Shown here: positions 31,142 through 39,942 of the stretch, in pieces | How positions within the stretch are numbered: the first letter of the stretch is position 1 | How the letters are laid out: the number at the start of each line of letters is the position of its first letter | From: JAXDAY01 sp034679345 | GTDB lineage: Bacteria; Eisenbacteria; RBG-16-71-46; CAIMUX01; VGJL01 | DNA: 64,000 nt | NCBI GenBank assembly: GCA_034679345.1 | Contig: JAXDAY010000031.1 | Span: 124,001-188,000 of the forward strand | Direction: 5' to 3' | Translations under genes and position numbers: made by a program | Notes under the pieces: model-generated | Seen by the model: only the letters and a program-made list of their open reading frames with translations | Database searches by the model: none | Told to the model about the DNA's origin: nothing

Positions 31142-32533
31142 GTGGAGAGTCATCCCCTCTGGAGCACATCGCCGGAAGTCTGTAGGGCCTATTCCGAGGA
31201 CGCATCCGGATGGATCGGCGTGCCCGACGGCGTGGCCCGTCCCTCGACCGAGTCCGAGGTCGTCGAGACGATTCGCCTCTGTCTCGACCGCGGCATCCCG
31301 GTGACCGCCCAGGGGCTTCGATCGAGCACGGTGGGGGGGCCTCTCGCAATCGGCGGCCTGGCGCTCAGCCTGGAGCGGCTGAGCCGTTTGATCGAGATCG
31401 ATCGCGACGCGCGCACGGCCGTCGTGGAACCGGGGATGAACCTCGGGGATCTCAAGAAGGCGATCGCCGAGGCCGGGCTCTTCTATCCCCCCGATCCGAC
31501 CAGCGAGAATGAATGCACCGTCGGAGGGAGCGTGGCCGCCAACGCGAGCGGCGCGCGCACCTATCGCTACGGTCCGACCCGTCCCTACGTTCGCGAGCTG
31601 CGCGTCGTCCTCGGCGATGGGAGCGTCCACACGCTCTCCCGCAGAGCCGCCAGCAAGAACACGGTCGGCTACTTCGGATTCCAGGATCCGATCGATCTCC
31701 TGATCGGAAGCGAGGGAACCCTGGGGATCATCACACGGGTCACCCTCGGCCTCTTGCCGGCGCCGGCCGGCCACTTCGCTGCGATGGCGTTCTTCCCCTC
31801 GCTCTCCGGCGCCCTCGCCTTCGCCCTCGCCGCCGACGCCGCGCGCCGTTCGGGAAGCCTCTCGCCGCGCTGCCTCGAGCTCTTTGACGCCGGCTCACTC
31901 GATCTCATCCGCCCGGAGGCGGGCCGACTGGGAATCCCTGAGGGGGCGGCGGCCGCGATCTACTTCGAGGAGGAGTGCGATCCAGGTCGCGAGACCGAGG
32001 CGTTCGAGGCATGGTATGCCTTGCTGGAGCGATCCGGCGCGATGGCCGATGAGACGATCGTCGCGGCGAACGAGGGCGCGAAGCAGGATCTGCGCAAGAT
32101 GCGCCATGCGATTCCCTCGACGATGAACGAGCGCGGCCAGCGCGCGCGCGAGGCAGGCGGCCGCAAGCTGAGCACCGACTGGTCGGTCCCGATCGCGGCG
32201 ATGCCCGCGGCCGTCGAAGACGCAAGCCGTATCGTGGAAGAGGTGTTCGGAGGCTTCTACATCCGCTACGGCCACATCGGGGACGGCCATCCCCACTTCA
32301 ACCTGCTCGCCGAGGATGCGGCGTCCCTCGACCGCGCGAGAGAGGCGACGCACCGCATGGCCCTTCTCGCCGTCGAGCGCGGCGGAGTCGTCGCATCGGA
32401 GCACGGGGTGGGCAAGGTCAAGCGGGAGTATCTGCGCTATCAGTATCCCAGTTGGGTCCTCGATGCGATGCGCGCGGTCAAGCGGACGCTGGATCCCGCC
32501 GGGATCTTGGCTCCCGGCAACCTGTTCGACTGA
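31142..32533 (+). CDS. FAD-linked oxidase (GlcD / D-lactate dehydrogenase family)
   Basis: A 463-residue flavoprotein of the PCMH/VAO type. The FAD-binding domain covers the first about 210 residues (VTAQGLRSSTVGG, VEPGMNLGDL, PPDPTSENECTVGGSVAANASG, GSEGTLGIIT). The C-terminal cap domain ends with the usual VVASEHGVGKVKREYL and LDPAGILAPGNLF. Enzymes of this family oxidise 2-hydroxy acids such as glycolate or D-lactate, or act on alkyl-DHAP. The GTG start at 31142 follows GGAGGAG. It is a stand-alone gene; no glcE/glcF or lactate permease is next to it, so the substrate remains open. Confidence 0.88.
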   Translation: MESHPLWSTSPEVCRAYSEDASGWIGVPDGVARPSTESEVVETIRLCLDRGIPVTAQGLRSSTVGGPLAIGGLALSLERLSRLIEIDRDARTAVVEPGMNLGDLKKAIAEAGLFYPPDPTSENECTVGGSVAANASGARTYRYGPTRPYVRELRVVLGDGSVHTLSRRAASKNTVGYFGFQDPIDLLIGSEGTLGIITRVTLGLLPAPAGHFAAMAFFPSLSGALAFALAADAARRSGSLSPRCLELFDAGSLDLIRPEAGRLGIPEGAAAAIYFEEECDPGRETEAFEAWYALLERSGAMADETIVAANEGAKQDLRKMRHAIPSTMNERGQRAREAGGRKLSTDWSVPIAAMPAAVEDASRIVEEVFGGFYIRYGHIGDGHPHFNLLAEDAASLDRAREATHRMALLAVERGGVVASEHGVGKVKREYLRYQYPSWVLDAMRAVKRTLDPAGILAPGNLFD

Positions 32534-32557
32534 TCCCGGCGCGAGGCGCATCGTGGA

Positions 32558-32591
32558 ATCGGCGCGTCCGGGCTTGCCCGGGCGCGCCGAT
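32558..32591. terminator. Bidirectional terminator hairpin between convergent genes
   Basis: A 16-bp stem (ATCGGCGCGTCCGGGC / GCCCGGGCGCGCCGAT) with one G-T wobble and a 2-base TT loop, centred in the 83-bp gap between the flavoprotein gene (plus) and the metalloprotease gene (minus). No clear T tract follows on either side. Confidence 0.65.
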
Positions 32592-32616
32592 CGGCGTTGC
32601 GGATCTCGATCGCACG

Positions 32617-34920
32617 CTACTTGGCCATCAGGATCTTCCGGGAGCGATCGCCGCTCGGCGACTCGAGGCGCACGAAGTAGAGGCCGGAGGGCATCGCGCG
32701 TCCGGCGTCGTCGCGGCCATCCCAGACATAGGCGTGCCGTCCGGCGGGCAGCGCCGCGTCGTTCAGAACGCGCACGAGCCGTCCTTCGAGGTCGTGGACG
32801 GTGAGGCGCGCGGACCCAGCCTCGGGAAGGTCGAAGCGCAGCTTCGTCACGGGATTGAACGGATTCGGGCTGGGCGGCAGGATCGCGAGCTGGCGGCTTC
32901 CGCCCAGCTCCTCCACCGCCGTGAGCGGCTCGACGTAGAAGGAGTAGTGCTGGTACTCCGCGCCGCGGGGAGATGCGCCGCGCCAGGTCGCCGCGTTGTC
33001 GGCCTGGATATAGTAGCGGATCGTCACGTCGCCGCCCTGTCCGGGGATCGCGCCGCCCCACTCGTTGGGGTTGCCGGTTGGCTGAAGCGTCTGCTCCTGG
33101 TCGAAGGCCGTCCCCGTGCCGAACTTCACCTTCACGGAGTTGGCGACGATGGCGCTCGTCGACTGGATGGTCACGGCAATCGGGTAGGGGCCCCCCGTCG
33201 ACTGGTCCCCCAGGGGAGAGTGCGCGAGGACGGGGACATCGTACTGCGCCGCCGTCCAGAAGTTGCGCAGGGTGAAGTAGTAATCGAGGCTGCCGGAGTG
33301 GAGGCCGCCGTACATCTCCTTGTCGGCCTGCATGGCGAATCCCGCGGCCTGCGGCATCGTGCCGTTCGTGCCCATGGAGTAGTGGAGGGCGAGCATGTCC
33401 CGGTCGGTCACCTCGCGCCCGCACTCGGCGTGGATCAGCCACCAGCACGAGGCCCAGATTGTGCCGTCGTGGTAGATATCCCCATTCAGATTGTTGTACC
33501 CCTGCGTGCTGTTCAGCACGCGCCCGCCCCAGAAAGTGTTATGCCCGTCCCAGCTGAACACCCACTCGGAGTGCCAGGGGGAGATCGATGCGGAGTACGA
33601 GCCGGCCCAGTAGTCGCCGAATCCCTCGCCCATGGAGCGCTCCTGCGTGCTGCCTCCCCATCCCGGGACGATCGAGTACTGGATGGCGTGACCGTACTCG
33701 TGGAGGAGCACGTCCATGTCCTCCGCGTCGTCGACGCCGCCCTCTCCCCAGGCGATCTTGTTCGTGCTCGGGATGTAATGGCTATTGTCCTGGCCGCTCA
33801 GCCCGTGGGGATCGACGTGGATCGGAAGGTGCTGGATGTCGTCGAATCCCAGCGACTGCATGTAGCGCTGGCTCTGATCGATTCCGTAGTAGGCCATCAC
33901 GTCCTCGAACCCTTGCTGGTTGCGCGTGAAGACGAAGCCGTTCGGGTCGGCCGAGGTCGGCGGCGCGCTGACCGGCGACTCGAAGTCCTCGAGATAAACC
34001 CAGGGACCGCGCAGGTGATAGACGCCGCCCGACAGGGTGAGGTCGCGCAGGGGCACGAGGAATCGCTCGTTATTCAGCACCGCGGCGTCGGCGTCGTTGT
34101 TGTCGACGTACTGACCTCCATAGACGACCCCGGCGGTCGTCAAGGGATCGGGATCGAACGAGTAGCCGCTACCATCGACATAGACCATCTGGTCGACGAG
34201 GCGGAGCACGTTTCCGTCCGACGCGTCGACGAAGACCTCCCAATCTCCCATGGGTGATTCGACCGGAAGCAGCACGCGCCATGAGAGCCTCGCGGGCGAG
34301 CCGACCTGGTCCTGCTCGCGGACGATCCAGAGCGCCGGCGCGGCCGTCTCGCCGAGCAGCCGCGTCTTCTCGTCGATTCCGATCGCCGCCATCGCGAGTC
34401 GCCTCGCTTGCGCGGCGTCGATCGCGGGCGCGGTCCCGACCGCGGTGTTGGCGAGGATGGGGTCGTAGCTCGAGGAGACCGCCCGGACGCGCTCGGCCCG
34501 CGCATCGAGGGTGACGACGAGATCGGCCCTCCAGACCCGAACGCCTCCGATCGACTGGCTGAATCGCGCGTGGACGCCCGCGGGGGAGCGCTGGATCCGA
34601 TCGAGCACGAGGTCCGTCCCGGCGTGGGTCAAGGCGAATCGGGCCGCGTGATCCCGCAGATAGGCGCGCGCCGCCGCCTCGGGTCCGCCCGGATACGGCC
34701 CTGCATCCTCGGAGTAGAGCGCGGCGAGGCCGCCGCTCATTCGATTGACGAAGCCGTTCGCGACGGTGTCGAACGCTTCGTCGGCCGCGCGCATCTCGCC
34801 GATCCAGGGACCCGGACGGCCTTCCGCGGGCTCGAGGGCCCGGTGGGCGAATGAGGCCCCGGCGCCCAGGAGAAGCAGCGACAGGAACACATTGGATAGC
34901 AACAGGTTGTGAAGGCGCAT
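32617..34920 (-). CDS. Secreted zinc metalloprotease (M4/M36-like gluzincin) with FlgD-like C-terminal domain
   Basis: A 767-residue exported protease. The ATG at 34920 follows GGAGGAATTG and begins a signal peptide (LLLSNVFLSLLLLGAGASFA). A thermolysin/fungalysin-type propeptide covers about 60-230 (FALTHAGTDLVLDRIQ, FSQSIGGVRVWRADLVV). The catalytic domain has HEYGH at 407-411 and the third ligand Glu432 in MGEGFGDYW. A beta-sandwich follows, then the about 85-residue sorting-like domain PSPNPFNPVTKLRF to PSGLYFVRLES. The propeptide implies self-processing after export. Together with the M1 aminopeptidase it suggests degradation of external protein. A weak -35/-10 pair lies at 34989-34961. 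Confidence 0.88.
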   Translation of the reverse strand: MRLHNLLLSNVFLSLLLLGAGASFAHRALEPAEGRPGPWIGEMRAADEAFDTVANGFVNRMSGGLAALYSEDAGPYPGGPEAAARAYLRDHAARFALTHAGTDLVLDRIQRSPAGVHARFSQSIGGVRVWRADLVVTLDARAERVRAVSSSYDPILANTAVGTAPAIDAAQARRLAMAAIGIDEKTRLLGETAAPALWIVREQDQVGSPARLSWRVLLPVESPMGDWEVFVDASDGNVLRLVDQMVYVDGSGYSFDPDPLTTAGVVYGGQYVDNNDADAAVLNNERFLVPLRDLTLSGGVYHLRGPWVYLEDFESPVSAPPTSADPNGFVFTRNQQGFEDVMAYYGIDQSQRYMQSLGFDDIQHLPIHVDPHGLSGQDNSHYIPSTNKIAWGEGGVDDAEDMDVLLHEYGHAIQYSIVPGWGGSTQERSMGEGFGDYWAGSYSASISPWHSEWVFSWDGHNTFWGGRVLNSTQGYNNLNGDIYHDGTIWASCWWLIHAECGREVTDRDMLALHYSMGTNGTMPQAAGFAMQADKEMYGGLHSGSLDYYFTLRNFWTAAQYDVPVLAHSPLGDQSTGGPYPIAVTIQSTSAIVANSVKVKFGTGTAFDQEQTLQPTGNPNEWGGAIPGQGGDVTIRYYIQADNAATWRGASPRGAEYQHYSFYVEPLTAVEELGGSRQLAILPPSPNPFNPVTKLRFDLPEAGSARLTVHDLEGRLVRVLNDAALPAGRHAYVWDGRDDAGRAMPSGLYFVRLESPSGDRSRKILMAK

Positions 34921-34960
34921 CAATTCCTCCATCCGACGTGGGTGGACCGGCGGTTCGGGC

Positions 34961-34989
34961 ACTGTGCCGATTCCGCTAAGGACAGTCAA
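34961..34989 (-). promoter_or_regulatory. Promoter candidate for the metalloprotease gene
   Basis: On the minus strand TTGACT (34989-34984), a 17-base spacer and CACAGT (34966-34961). The -35 box is good and the -10 poor (3 of 6). Transcription would start about 35 bases before the ATG at 34920. Confidence 0.35.
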
Positions 34990-35030
34990 TTGTAACACTT
35001 CGGGAGCCGGGGATGTCCCCTAAGAACATG

Positions 35031-35352
35031 TGTTGTGGCCTGAAGATTGGAGGTCGTCCCACACGATTGTGGCCGGCTGTGGCCACGAATCGGTCCGCCG
35101 GAACCGCGGTGGGTGCAGCCGAGCTCGAAAGAGCTCGAGGACTGCCAGGCGTCGAGCCCGGAGTCGCTATCTTGGATGCGACGCAGCGTCGACCGCCGGA
35201 CAGTGGGGAATCGACGCCCAAACCCGCAAGCCCAATAGTTACCTCTTAGAAGGCCGCTCGTGGCCGTTCCGAGAAGCATTGCCGGGCGGCCTGCGGCGCG
35301 AAGGATCGCGGCCGCTCCCACCGCCAATCTTCGCTCCACAACCAGAGCCGTG
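35031..35352. repeat. Tandem repeat unit 1 (322 bp) with inverted termini
   Basis: First of two head-to-tail units. Its ends TTGTGGCCTGAAGATTGG (35033-35050) and CCAATCTTCGCTCCACAA (35324-35341) are inverted repeats matching at 15 of 18 positions. The interior is rich in hairpins: GTGGCC-GGCTGT-GGCCAC and GAGCTC-GAAA-GAGCTC among them. ACATG stands directly before the unit (35026-35030) and again after unit 2 (35675-35679). No credible protein is encoded: open frames across the repeat merely repeat the same peptide. The whole gap between genes, 34921-35873, holds these two units, the metalloprotease promoter and about 200 bp with no recognised feature. Confidence 0.9.
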
Positions 35353-35673
35353 TGTTGTGGCCTGAAGATTGGAGGTCGTCCCACACGATTGTGGCCGGCT
35401 GTGGCCACGAATCGGTCCGCCGGCAAAGCGGTGGGTGCAGCCGAGCTCGAAAGAGCTCGAGGACTGCCAGGCGTCGAGCCCGGAGTCGCTATCTTGGATG
35501 CGACGCAGCGTCGACCGCCGGACAGTGGTGAATCGACGCCCAAACCCGTAAGCCCAATAGTTACCTCTAGAAGGCCGCTCGTGGCCGTTCCGAGAAGCAT
35601 TGCCGGGCGGCCTGCGGCGCGAAGGATCGCGGCCGCTCCCACCACCAATCTTCGCTCCACAACCAGAGCCGTG
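35353..35673. repeat. Tandem repeat unit 2 (321 bp) with inverted termini
   Basis: Differs from unit 1 by six substitutions and one deleted base (counted by eye), about 98% identity. The inverted ends lie at 35355-35372 and 35645-35662. A 13-base spacer (ccagagccgtgtg) separates the two TIR-to-TIR cores, and the same ccagagccgtg follows unit 2. The recent duplication and conserved inverted ends suggest a small mobile or structured-RNA element rather than random noise. Assembly collapse of further copies cannot be excluded. Confidence 0.9.
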
Positions 35674-35873
35674 GACATGATCCGCTGAGTTCGGTACTCT
35701 CCTCGGTTTAGTTCCGGGCCGCACCGTAGTCCGTCAGCTCCACCATCCTGAGTCAAGGGGACCGCATCGTCGTCCGGAGGTGCCCCATGCCCCGCCCAGC
35801 GACATTGGTCGCAATCTGTGTCCTCTGTCCTCCGGAGTTTGAACTTTCGAACTGATGAAGGAGATCTCGCGAC

Positions 35874-36518
35874 ATGATTGTACTCCACGAACTCAGGCCG
35901 ATCGGGTGTCGCTCGGTTGGGGGATTCGAGACTAAACTTGCTGGACCTGCCAGGAGCATGGTCTGCACCCTCGCCGTCGCGCTCGTTCTCGCGCTCGTCG
36001 CGCCCGTCTCATCGCGCGCCTTCACCCTGACCAAGTCAACCCTCTCCGGCGGCGCCGTCGCCACTGCGGGGACAAGTTACCGGCTCGGCGCCACCATCGG
36101 CGAGGCGGGCGCAGTCGGAGTGACCGCCGGGGGAGGCTTCCGCCTCATCGAAGGATTCTGGAGGCCTGGCCTCAGCGTCCCCAGTGCCGTAGGGGATCCC
36201 ATCGTCGGACCGGCGCCGACGGAACCGGGGCTCGCCCTCCTGCGGAACGAGCATGGTGGCAACTTCCCAAATCCGTTCGGCGCGTCGACGACGTTCCGGT
36301 TCAGCGTCGCCCGTCCGTCGCCGGTCGCGATGGCTGTCTATAGCGCCGCCGGCCGCCGCGTGAGAACCCTGCTCAGGTCCGATCTGCCGGCGGGCCGCCA
36401 CGAGATCGAGTGGGACGGTCGGGACGACCTGGGTCGCGACCTCGGTGCCGGGGTCTACTTCGGCCGTCTCGAGATCGGGGCCTGGTCGGAGTCCCGCGCC
36501 ATCCTCCACATTCGATAG
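35874..36518 (+). CDS. Secreted protein with FlgD-like/type-A sorting-like C-terminal domain
   Basis: A 214-residue protein, ATG preceded by AAGGAG. The signal peptide is inside a longer start (hydrophobic TLAVALVLALVAPVSSRAF at about 31-49); an in-frame ATG at residue 29 is an alternative start. Residues 50-100 hold the STLSGGAVATAGTSYRLG and GGGFRLIEGFWRPG phrases that recur in exported FCB-type proteins. The last about 80 residues match the sorting-like domain: NFPNPFGASTTFRFSV, VYSAAGRRVRTLL, WDGRDDLGRDLGAGVYFGRLE. It has no catalytic domain, so it may be a short surface or adapter protein. It starts 200 bp after the repeat pair and is followed at 24 bp by another secreted protein gene. 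Confidence 0.75.
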   Translation: MIVLHELRPIGCRSVGGFETKLAGPARSMVCTLAVALVLALVAPVSSRAFTLTKSTLSGGAVATAGTSYRLGATIGEAGAVGVTAGGGFRLIEGFWRPGLSVPSAVGDPIVGPAPTEPGLALLRNEHGGNFPNPFGASTTFRFSVARPSPVAMAVYSAAGRRVRTLLRSDLPAGRHEIEWDGRDDLGRDLGAGVYFGRLEIGAWSESRAILHIR

Positions 36519-36542
36519 CGCGACTGAAAGGAGTACTTCGAA

Positions 36543-37862
36543 ATGCACAAGCTGACGTTTCTGGGGATCTGCGGCATCCTGGCTCTGATCGGCGCCACCA
36601 AAGCGGTCCACGCCACCGTGCCCCCCACCATCGCCTTTCAGGGGTACCTGACGGATCCAGGCGGCGCGCCAGTGAACGGCACTGTGAGCCTCGTCTGCTC
36701 GATCTACTCCCAGCCCACCGGGGGCGCGAGTTACTGGAGCGAGACGCACCCCTCGGTCTCCGTCGCCAACGGGGTCTTCGCGGTGGCGCTGGGCGCGGTG
36801 ACGCCGTTCCCAGCCGATCTCTTTGACGATGGGCCACGCCACCTGGGGATCCGCGTGAACGACGAAGCGGAGATGCCGCGCACGGAACTGCGCTCGGCGC
36901 CGTTTGCCTTCGGAGCCGAGACTGCTGCCACGGCGCAGATCCTCACAGGGAGCATCGACATCCCGCGCGGGGACGTTACGCAGCTCGCGACGGTCCAGAA
37001 CCCGACCGGCATGTTGCTGCAGTTCAATAACGTCATAGGTGGCGGTCGTAGTGCCCTCGCGGGGACATCGACCGACGGAGACGGTCAGCTGGTTCTCTAT
37101 GAGACCACGGAATCGGGAAGCAGCTTTCAGAGGATGCAATTGAATGCCGGCCTGAACGGAGACCTTTCGGTTCAACTGCCCGAGGACGCGATCGCAGCCC
37201 CGGAGATGCGCAACGAGCCCGGGATCGCCTGTAACAACAACACGGGCACGATGGAGCTGACGGGTCCGATTCAGGTGCTCGTGAGTCGAACGATCTATCC
37301 ACCGCTGAGCGGCTACATCCTGGCCATCGGCCAGATCTGCACACGCATCACCCACACGGTTGGCACTGCGACGAGCTGTGTGGTCGGATTGTCCGATGAC
37401 GGGACGTCCTATGCATACGCCCAGGACATGAACATCCAGATCTCGAGCCAGGCGCCCAGCGGCACGTATTCCATCCCCGTCGGCCTGAACTCCGTTTTCT
37501 CCGCGACGTCCGGAGCGCCAGTGACCGTGTACATCGTCGCCGAGGAGATATCAGGCTACGTGCTGCTGGAGGACTTCTCTCTGACACTCCTCTATGTGCC
37601 GACGGCCTACGGCCTGGTGGACCTGGCCCTCGCCAGAGGCAGTGAGGGCGATCTGGACGCCGGCGACGCGCTCGAGGCACCGTTGACACGGAGCGAGATC
37701 GACGCAGAACGCGCAGAGTCCCAGCGCTGGAACACCGAACGGATCGGGCGCGAGATTGCATTGATACGGAGCCAGATGGCCGAGCTGCAGCGGAAAATGG
37801 AGGAGGAACAGCGGAGCTCCGTAGGGACTACCGCTTCGCCAGCCGCCTCGAGCGGGCGCTGA
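36543..37862 (+). CDS. Large secreted protein of unknown function with C-terminal coiled coil
   Basis: A 439-residue protein, ATG behind AAAGGAG. Signal peptide: MHKLTFLGICGILALIGATKAVHA. Residues about 28-135 form a beta-rich module (FQGYLTDPGGAPVNGTVSL; LGIRVNDEAEMPRTELRSAPFAFGA) of the kind found at the start of many secreted proteins of environmental bacteria with tail-fibre-like C termini. The middle is Thr/Ser/Gly-rich and beta-rich. Residues about 390-425 form a Glu/Arg-rich coiled coil (RSQMAELQRKMEEEQR), suggesting trimerisation. No enzyme motif was seen. It probably forms a unit with the preceding gene (24-bp gap). The 280-bp gap after it contains nothing I recognise. Confidence 0.7.
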   Translation: MHKLTFLGICGILALIGATKAVHATVPPTIAFQGYLTDPGGAPVNGTVSLVCSIYSQPTGGASYWSETHPSVSVANGVFAVALGAVTPFPADLFDDGPRHLGIRVNDEAEMPRTELRSAPFAFGAETAATAQILTGSIDIPRGDVTQLATVQNPTGMLLQFNNVIGGGRSALAGTSTDGDGQLVLYETTESGSSFQRMQLNAGLNGDLSVQLPEDAIAAPEMRNEPGIACNNNTGTMELTGPIQVLVSRTIYPPLSGYILAIGQICTRITHTVGTATSCVVGLSDDGTSYAYAQDMNIQISSQAPSGTYSIPVGLNSVFSATSGAPVTVYIVAEEISGYVLLEDFSLTLLYVPTAYGLVDLALARGSEGDLDAGDALEAPLTRSEIDAERAESQRWNTERIGREIALIRSQMAELQRKMEEEQRSSVGTTASPAASSGR

Positions 37863-38142
37863 CCGACGGCTGGAGGGGAGCGACGACTTCGTCAAGACGG
37901 CTGCGACCGGCGAGGATGTCGGACGGAGCTTGAAACGACTCAGCGGCGTACCGTCGAGCAGGCGCTCTTGCGCTACGGCTTGATCGGGTGGGAGGGTGAT
38001 GGTTCACACAACTCTGACGACGAAGGGCGGACTGGATAAGTAGTCGCCACGGCGTGGAGTTCAAACCCGACCTCCGGAAGCGCTCCCCGCCGGGTGCGAG
38101 AGCTGCTCATGATCGGGCAGCGTTTTCACCAGTCTGGGATCG

Positions 38143-39942
38143 ATGGACAAAGTGGATCCCAAGGCCCAGACTCCTGAGCGGAATGGACTTGGGAGTAGAG
38201 CCTTGAGTCTGCACAGGCCATCCGGCGAAGCGCCGGGAGACGGGGAGCTTGCCGCCCGGCTCCTCGCGCTCGACGGGGCGCCCTACGCGGCCTACCGCGA
38301 TCTTCGAGGAGCCTATCGATGCGGGTCGCGCTCGATCGAGCTGCTCTCCGTCCAGCCCGACCCCTTCGCGCCACCCTCACGACTCCGGGTGGTCATCCCG
38401 CTCGCCGAGACGGGCCTCGACCCCCTGATCCTCGACCCGACGAGGCGCCTCGCGGCGGAGGACTTCTTCGCCCGGCTCGCGCACGGCTGGCTCCTCAGCC
38501 GTCCCGAGGTGGGCGAGATCGTCCGGATCGACCCCCCCTCCCAGCAGATCCTCCGGCGGAGCGCGCTTCGCATCGATGCGCATCGGCTCGAGATGCTCTT
38601 GAGCGCCGAGCTGCCGGGGCGGGGACGCCGCATCGACGGACGCAGGGCGTCCCGAGCGATCGCCGAGGGGATCCCCCGGATGATTGACGAGTCTTTGCGC
38701 GCCGGTTCGTGGGATCGCGCCGCGTTTTCGAGACACGCCGCCGCACTGGAAGACCATCGAGGCCTCACACAGGCGCTCGCCCGCCAGGGATGGGTCGCCT
38801 TCATCGCCGACGGATCGCTCTTGCCCCGCCGCTCGGGGGACGAGGATTCGCCTCTCGCCAATGGGATCCCCTTCGCCGTGCCCGAAGGTCTGGCCGCTGA
38901 GGTCGAGCTTCCCTCCGCGGGACGCGTGCGCGGGATGGCGATCCCCAAGGGGATCACGCTTCTTTGCGGCGGAGGCTTCCATGGCAAGTCGACGCTTCTG
39001 CGCGCCATCGCCGCGGCGGTCTATGCCCATGTCCCCGGCGATGGAAGGGAACGGATCGCCGCCGACCCGACGACCACAGCGGTGCGCGCCGAGGACGGCC
39101 GCGCCGTTCAAGGAATCGATCTCTCCCCATTCATCGCCCGATTGCCGGACGGCACGGAACCGCACTCCTTCTCGACAAACAACGCGAGCGGCTCGACCTC
39201 GCAGGCCGCCGCGATCGTGGAAGCGCTCGAGATCGGCAGCCGCTGCCTTCTGATCGACGAGGACACCTCGGCGACGAACTTCCTGCTGCGGGACGCATGG
39301 ATGGCCCGGCTCCTGCCCGAGGATCTCGAGCCGATCCGACCCCTTCTCTCGAGACTTCGCGAGATCGAGACGCGTTTCGGCGCCTCGACGATCCTCGTGA
39401 CCGGCGGAAGCGGCGAGGCCTTCCGCGTAGCGGATCGCGCCGTCGTCATGAACGCCTACCGGCCGGAAGACGCCACCGCCCGGATGCTCGAGCTGCGGGG
39501 CGAGATGGGCCCTCTGCCTCCGGCCGCGGAGGCATTCGGCGAAAGGCCTCGGCGTTCCGTCGATCTTCCGCGCATGGGCCCGCGGCCGCCGAGGGCGCGC
39601 GCGATCGCCAAGCGGCGGCTGCGCCTCGGGCGAAGCGAGATCGATCTGTCGGCGAGCGGGGCTCTCCTCCATCCCTCGCAAGCGCGCCTGCTGGCCGAGA
39701 TCCTGAACGCCTGGCTGGAGCGTGGCCCTCGCGCCCTCGCCCTGCCGCGGGCGGCGATCGAGGCGGCCGAAGAGATCGCATCCGGGGGGCCGGCCATCGT
39801 ATCGTCCACGCGAGGGGATCTCGCCGAGGTGCGGGCCCAGGAGATCGCCATGATGATCTCTCGGATCCGCTTCGACGCGCGAGGCGACAAAGGAGACAAT
39901 GCAGGAACCCGGGAGGGTGGAGGAGGGTACCGCTCCGCGTGA
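38143..39942 (+). CDS. Predicted ATPase of the ABC class (PF09818-like)
   Basis: A 599-residue soluble P-loop protein. The N-terminal about 250 residues are the family-specific part (RLLALDGAPYAAYRDLRGAYR, FAPPSRLRVVIP). The ATPase core has Walker A GGGFHGKST with Lys282, an ABC-signature-like NNASGSTSQ and Walker B LLIDEDTSATN with Asp372-Glu373. It lacks membrane segments, and the function of the family is not established. The length fits the family. Its TGA overlaps the GTG of the TonB/TolA-like gene (GTGA), so the two proteins are made together, and tolB-pal-cpoB follow. That places this ATPase where tolQ/tolR would be expected. The start codon has no clear ribosome site. Confidence 0.8.
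   Translation: MDKVDPKAQTPERNGLGSRALSLHRPSGEAPGDGELAARLLALDGAPYAAYRDLRGAYRCGSRSIELLSVQPDPFAPPSRLRVVIPLAETGLDPLILDPTRRLAAEDFFARLAHGWLLSRPEVGEIVRIDPPSQQILRRSALRIDAHRLEMLLSAELPGRGRRIDGRRASRAIAEGIPRMIDESLRAGSWDRAAFSRHAAALEDHRGLTQALARQGWVAFIADGSLLPRRSGDEDSPLANGIPFAVPEGLAAEVELPSAGRVRGMAIPKGITLLCGGGFHGKSTLLRAIAAAVYAHVPGDGRERIAADPTTTAVRAEDGRAVQGIDLSPFIARLPDGTEPHSFSTNNASGSTSQAAAIVEALEIGSRCLLIDEDTSATNFLLRDAWMARLLPEDLEPIRPLLSRLREIETRFGASTILVTGGSGEAFRVADRAVVMNAYRPEDATARMLELRGEMGPLPPAAEAFGERPRRSVDLPRMGPRPPRARAIAKRRLRLGRSEIDLSASGALLHPSQARLLAEILNAWLERGPRALALPRAAIEAAEEIASGGPAIVSSTRGDLAEVRAQEIAMMISRIRFDARGDKGDNAGTREGGGGYRSA

Noticed and set aside
34986..35888. A 300-codon open frame on the minus strand across the two repeat units
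   Set aside because: It encodes the same peptide twice with a frame change between units, has no ribosome site or known motif, and exists because the repeat is G+C-rich; other frames over the repeat are equally open.
37863..38142. 280-bp gap searched for a small gene or RNA
   Set aside because: Only a 14-codon frame without a ribosome site was seen, and no tRNA-like or terminator structure.
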